Part shown: one piece after another, positions 62,107 through 64,000 of the stretch
How positions within the stretch are numbered: the first letter of the stretch is position 1
How the letters are laid out: every line of letters begins with the position of its first letter
NCBI RefSeq assembly: GCF_002086155.1
Contig: NZ_MVHE01000002.1
Span: 124,001 to 188,000 of the forward strand
From: Mycobacterium angelicum
GTDB lineage: Bacteria > Actinomycetota > Actinomycetes > Mycobacteriales > Mycobacteriaceae
Length of the DNA: 64,000 bases
Direction: 5' to 3'
The notes under the pieces: generated by a model
Databases searched by the model: none
What the model was told of the DNA's origin: nothing
The model's input: only the letters and a program-made list of their open reading frames with translations
Position numbers and translations under genes: made by a program

Positions 62107-64000
62107 TCACGCACCGCCGCGAGCCTTGAATTCGCGCCGGCGGCGATGCAGGATCGGCTCGGTGTAACCGTTGGGCTGCTGGCCGCCGGACAAAATCAGC
62201 TCCTGGGCGGCCAGGAACGCGATGCTGTCGTCGAAGTTGGGCGCCATCGGACGGTAGGCCGCATCCCCGGCGTTCTGCTTGTCCACCAACGGCGCCATCC
62301 GCTCCAGGCTGGCCCGGACGTCCTCGCTGGTGATCACGCCGTGACGCAACCAGTTGGCCAGCAACTGACTGGAGATGCGCAGGGTGGCGCGGTCCTCCAT
62401 GAGCGCGGTGTTGTGGATGTCGGGCACCTTCGAGCAGCCGACGCCCTGCTCCACCCAGCGCACCACGTAGCCGAGGATGGACTGACAGTTGTTGTCGACC
62501 TCTTCGCGGATCTCCTCGGGTGCCCAGGCCAGCTCCTTGGCCAGCGGAATCGTCAGCAGCTCCTCGATGGTGGTGCGCTTCTTGCCGGCCAGCTCCTCCT
62601 GGACAGCGCCCACATCAACCTGGTGGTAGTGCATAGCGTGCAGGGTGGCCGCCGTCGGCGAGGGCACCCAGGCGGTGGTGGCGCCGGCCTTGGGCTGGCC
62701 GATCTTCTGCTCGACCATGTCGGCCATCAGCTCGGTCATCGCCCACATGCCCTTGCCGATCTGCGCCTTGCCTTTGAACCCGGCGGCCAGACCGGTGTCG
62801 ACGTTGGCGTCCTCGTAGGCCTTGATCCAGGTGGTGTTTTTCATCGCACCCTTGCGGATCATCGGGCCGGCTTCCATCGAGGTGTGGATCTCGTCACCGG
62901 TTCGGTCCAGGAAGCCGGTGTTGATGAACACCACCCGGTCCGCGGCGGCCTTGATGCACGCCTTCAAATTGACCGTCGTACGCCGCTCCTCGTCCATGAT
63001 GCCGACTTTGAGCGTGCCCTGCGGCAGGCCGAGCACGTCTTCGACGCGGCTGAACAGCTCGCAGGTGAAGGCGACCTCGGCCGGGCCGTGCATCTTGGGC
63101 TTGACGATGTAGATGGACCCGGTGCGGCTGTTGGTCAGGGACCCGTTGGCTTCGCCGGTCTTGATTCCGTGGATGGCTGTCACGCCGGTGAACAGGGCGT
63201 CCATGATGCCCTCGAACACCTCGTTGCCGTCTGAATCGACGATCGCGTCGTTGGTCATCAGGTGCCCGACGTTGCGCACGAACAGCAGGCTGCGGCCCGG
63301 CAGGGTGAGTTCGCCGCCATCCGGCTTCGTGTAGGTGCGGTCCTGGTTGAGTACCCGGGTGAACGTCTTGCCGTCCTTGAGGACTTCCTCGGACAGGTCG
63401 CCCTTGTTCAGGCCAAGCCAGTTGCGGTAGCCGAGCACCTTGTCGTAAGCGTCGACGGCGGTGACGGAGTCCTCGAAGTCCATGATCGTGGTGATCGCCG
63501 ATTCCAGGATCACGTCCTTGACGCCGGCGGCATCGGTCTTACCGATCGGTGATTCCGGGTCGATCAGGATCTCGATGTGCAGACCGTGGTTGACCAGCAA
63601 CACCGACGCCGGCGACTCGGCCTCGCCGGTGTAGCCGGCGAGCTGGCCCGCGTCGGCCAAGCCGGTGGATCCCTCCGCAAGGGTGACCACCAGCTGGCCG
63701 TCGGCCACCTGGAATCCGGTGGCGTCGGTGTAGGAGCCCGACGCCAGCGGCGCGCTGTCGTCGAGGAACTTGCGCGCGTAGGCGATGACCTTGTCGCCGC
63801 GAACCTTGTTGTAGCCGCTGCCCTTTTCCGCGCCGTCGTCTTCTGGGATGACATCGGTCCCGTACAGGGCGTCGTAGAGGGAGCCCCAGCGGGCGTTGGC
63901 GGCGTTGAGTGCGAACCGGGCGTTGAGAACGGGCACCACGAGCTGCGGGCCGGCCGTGGTGGTGATCTCGTCGTCGACCCCGGAGGTGGTGATGGTGAAG
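62107..64000 (-). CDS. glcB: Malate synthase G, partial at 5' end
   Basis: GlcB condenses glyoxylate and acetyl-CoA to malate in the glyoxylate shunt. The frame is open to the window edge ([15 protein letters not shown]...), so about 110 N-terminal residues are missing. Signature blocks are present: [41 protein letters not shown] and [11 protein letters not shown]. The C-terminus ends REFKARGGA, about 14 residues shorter than in M. tuberculosis. It would be read toward the VWA operon with a 59-bp spacer. Confidence 0.97.
   Translation of the reverse strand, partial: FTITTSGVDDEITTTAGPQLVVPVLNARFALNAANARWGSLYDALYGTDVIPEDDGAEKGSGYNKVRGDKVIAYARKFLDDSAPLASGSYTDATGFQVADGQLVVTLAEGSTGLADAGQLAGYTGEAESPASVLLVNHGLHIEILIDPESPIGKTDAAGVKDVILESAITTIMDFEDSVTAVDAYDKVLGYRNWLGLNKGDLSEEVLKDGKTFTRVLNQDRTYTKPDGGELTLPGRSLLFVRNVGHLMTNDAIVDSDGNEVFEGIMDALFTGVTAIHGIKTGEANGSLTNSRTGSIYIVKPKMHGPAEVAFTCELFSRVEDVLGLPQGTLKVGIMDEERRTTVNLKACIKAAADRVVFINTGFLDRTGDEIHTSMEAGPMIRKGAMKNTTWIKAYEDANVDTGLAAGFKGKAQIGKGMWAMTELMADMVEQKIGQPKAGATTAWVPSPTAATLHAMHYHQVDVGAVQEELAGKKRTTIEELLTIPLAKELAWAPEEIREEVDNNCQSILGYVVRWVEQGVGCSKVPDIHNTALMEDRATLRISSQLLANWLRHGVITSEDVRASLERMAPLVDKQNAGDAAYRPMAPNFDDSIAFLAAQELILSGGQQPNGYTEPILHRRRREFKARGGA

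Overview
The window is chromosomal DNA of a slow-growing nontuberculous Mycobacterium. The evidence is high GC, GTG/TTG starts, a complete ESX-5 type VII secretion locus (a hallmark of slow growers), and gene order that follows M. tuberculosis Rv1781c to Rv1837c almost gene for gene. It is not M. tuberculosis: PE_PGRS32, PE_PGRS33, PPE27, lppT, Rv1804c/Rv1805c/PE20, Rv1813c and lipZ have no counterpart here. Several genes M. tuberculosis lacks at these positions are inserted: a membrane cytochrome b, an HSL-type hydrolase, a VOC protein and a PAS-ANTAR regulator. I found no tRNA, rRNA, CRISPR array, insertion sequence or phage. Gene names that rest on synteny and remembered homologues are marked as such.

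Left edge (1-3354): a truncated membrane cytochrome b gene and malQ, both on the minus strand. ESX-5 locus (3659-23605): eccB5 and eccC5 (membrane core and motor ATPase); divergent cyp143 and its 3Fe-4S ferredoxin; then PPE-PE-PPE-PE, esxM and esxN (secreted substrates), espG5 (PPE chaperone), eccD5, mycP5, eccE5 and eccA5. The last four are tightly overlapped and translationally coupled. A 46-codon leader ORF with a strong ribosome binding site ends in an ATGA overlap with eccD5. A 12-bp perfect hairpin separates esxN from espG5.

PPE island (24393-32426): five PPE-SVP genes in one direction, spaced by long noncoding stretches. The last carries a C-terminal alpha/beta extension resembling the C-terminal end of MgtC, encoded two genes downstream. 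After it come a small secreted DUF732 protein, mgtC, a type II NADH dehydrogenase-like flavoprotein, a lipase/esterase, a sterol-desaturase-like protein, a secreted serine protease, an F420-type (Ddn-like) protein divergent from a TetR regulator with a clear operator between them, a VOC protein and an FAD dehydrogenase.

Housekeeping half (40842-64000): bacA, ilvG, a PAS-ANTAR protein, secA2, then pgsA2, two DUF881 proteins flanking a small basic membrane protein, gcvH, garA, a MerR regulator, a bifunctional nuclease-family protein and a second MerR regulator (resR). A tandem glycine riboswitch precedes gcvP. On the minus strand follow a haloalkane dehalogenase, a CocE-type hydrolase, a membrane-anchored SBP/VWA protein and glcB, which is cut by the right edge. 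Glycine cleavage (gcvH, gcvP), GarA (control of 2-oxoglutarate and glutamate flux) and malate synthase place several central-metabolism nodes side by side.
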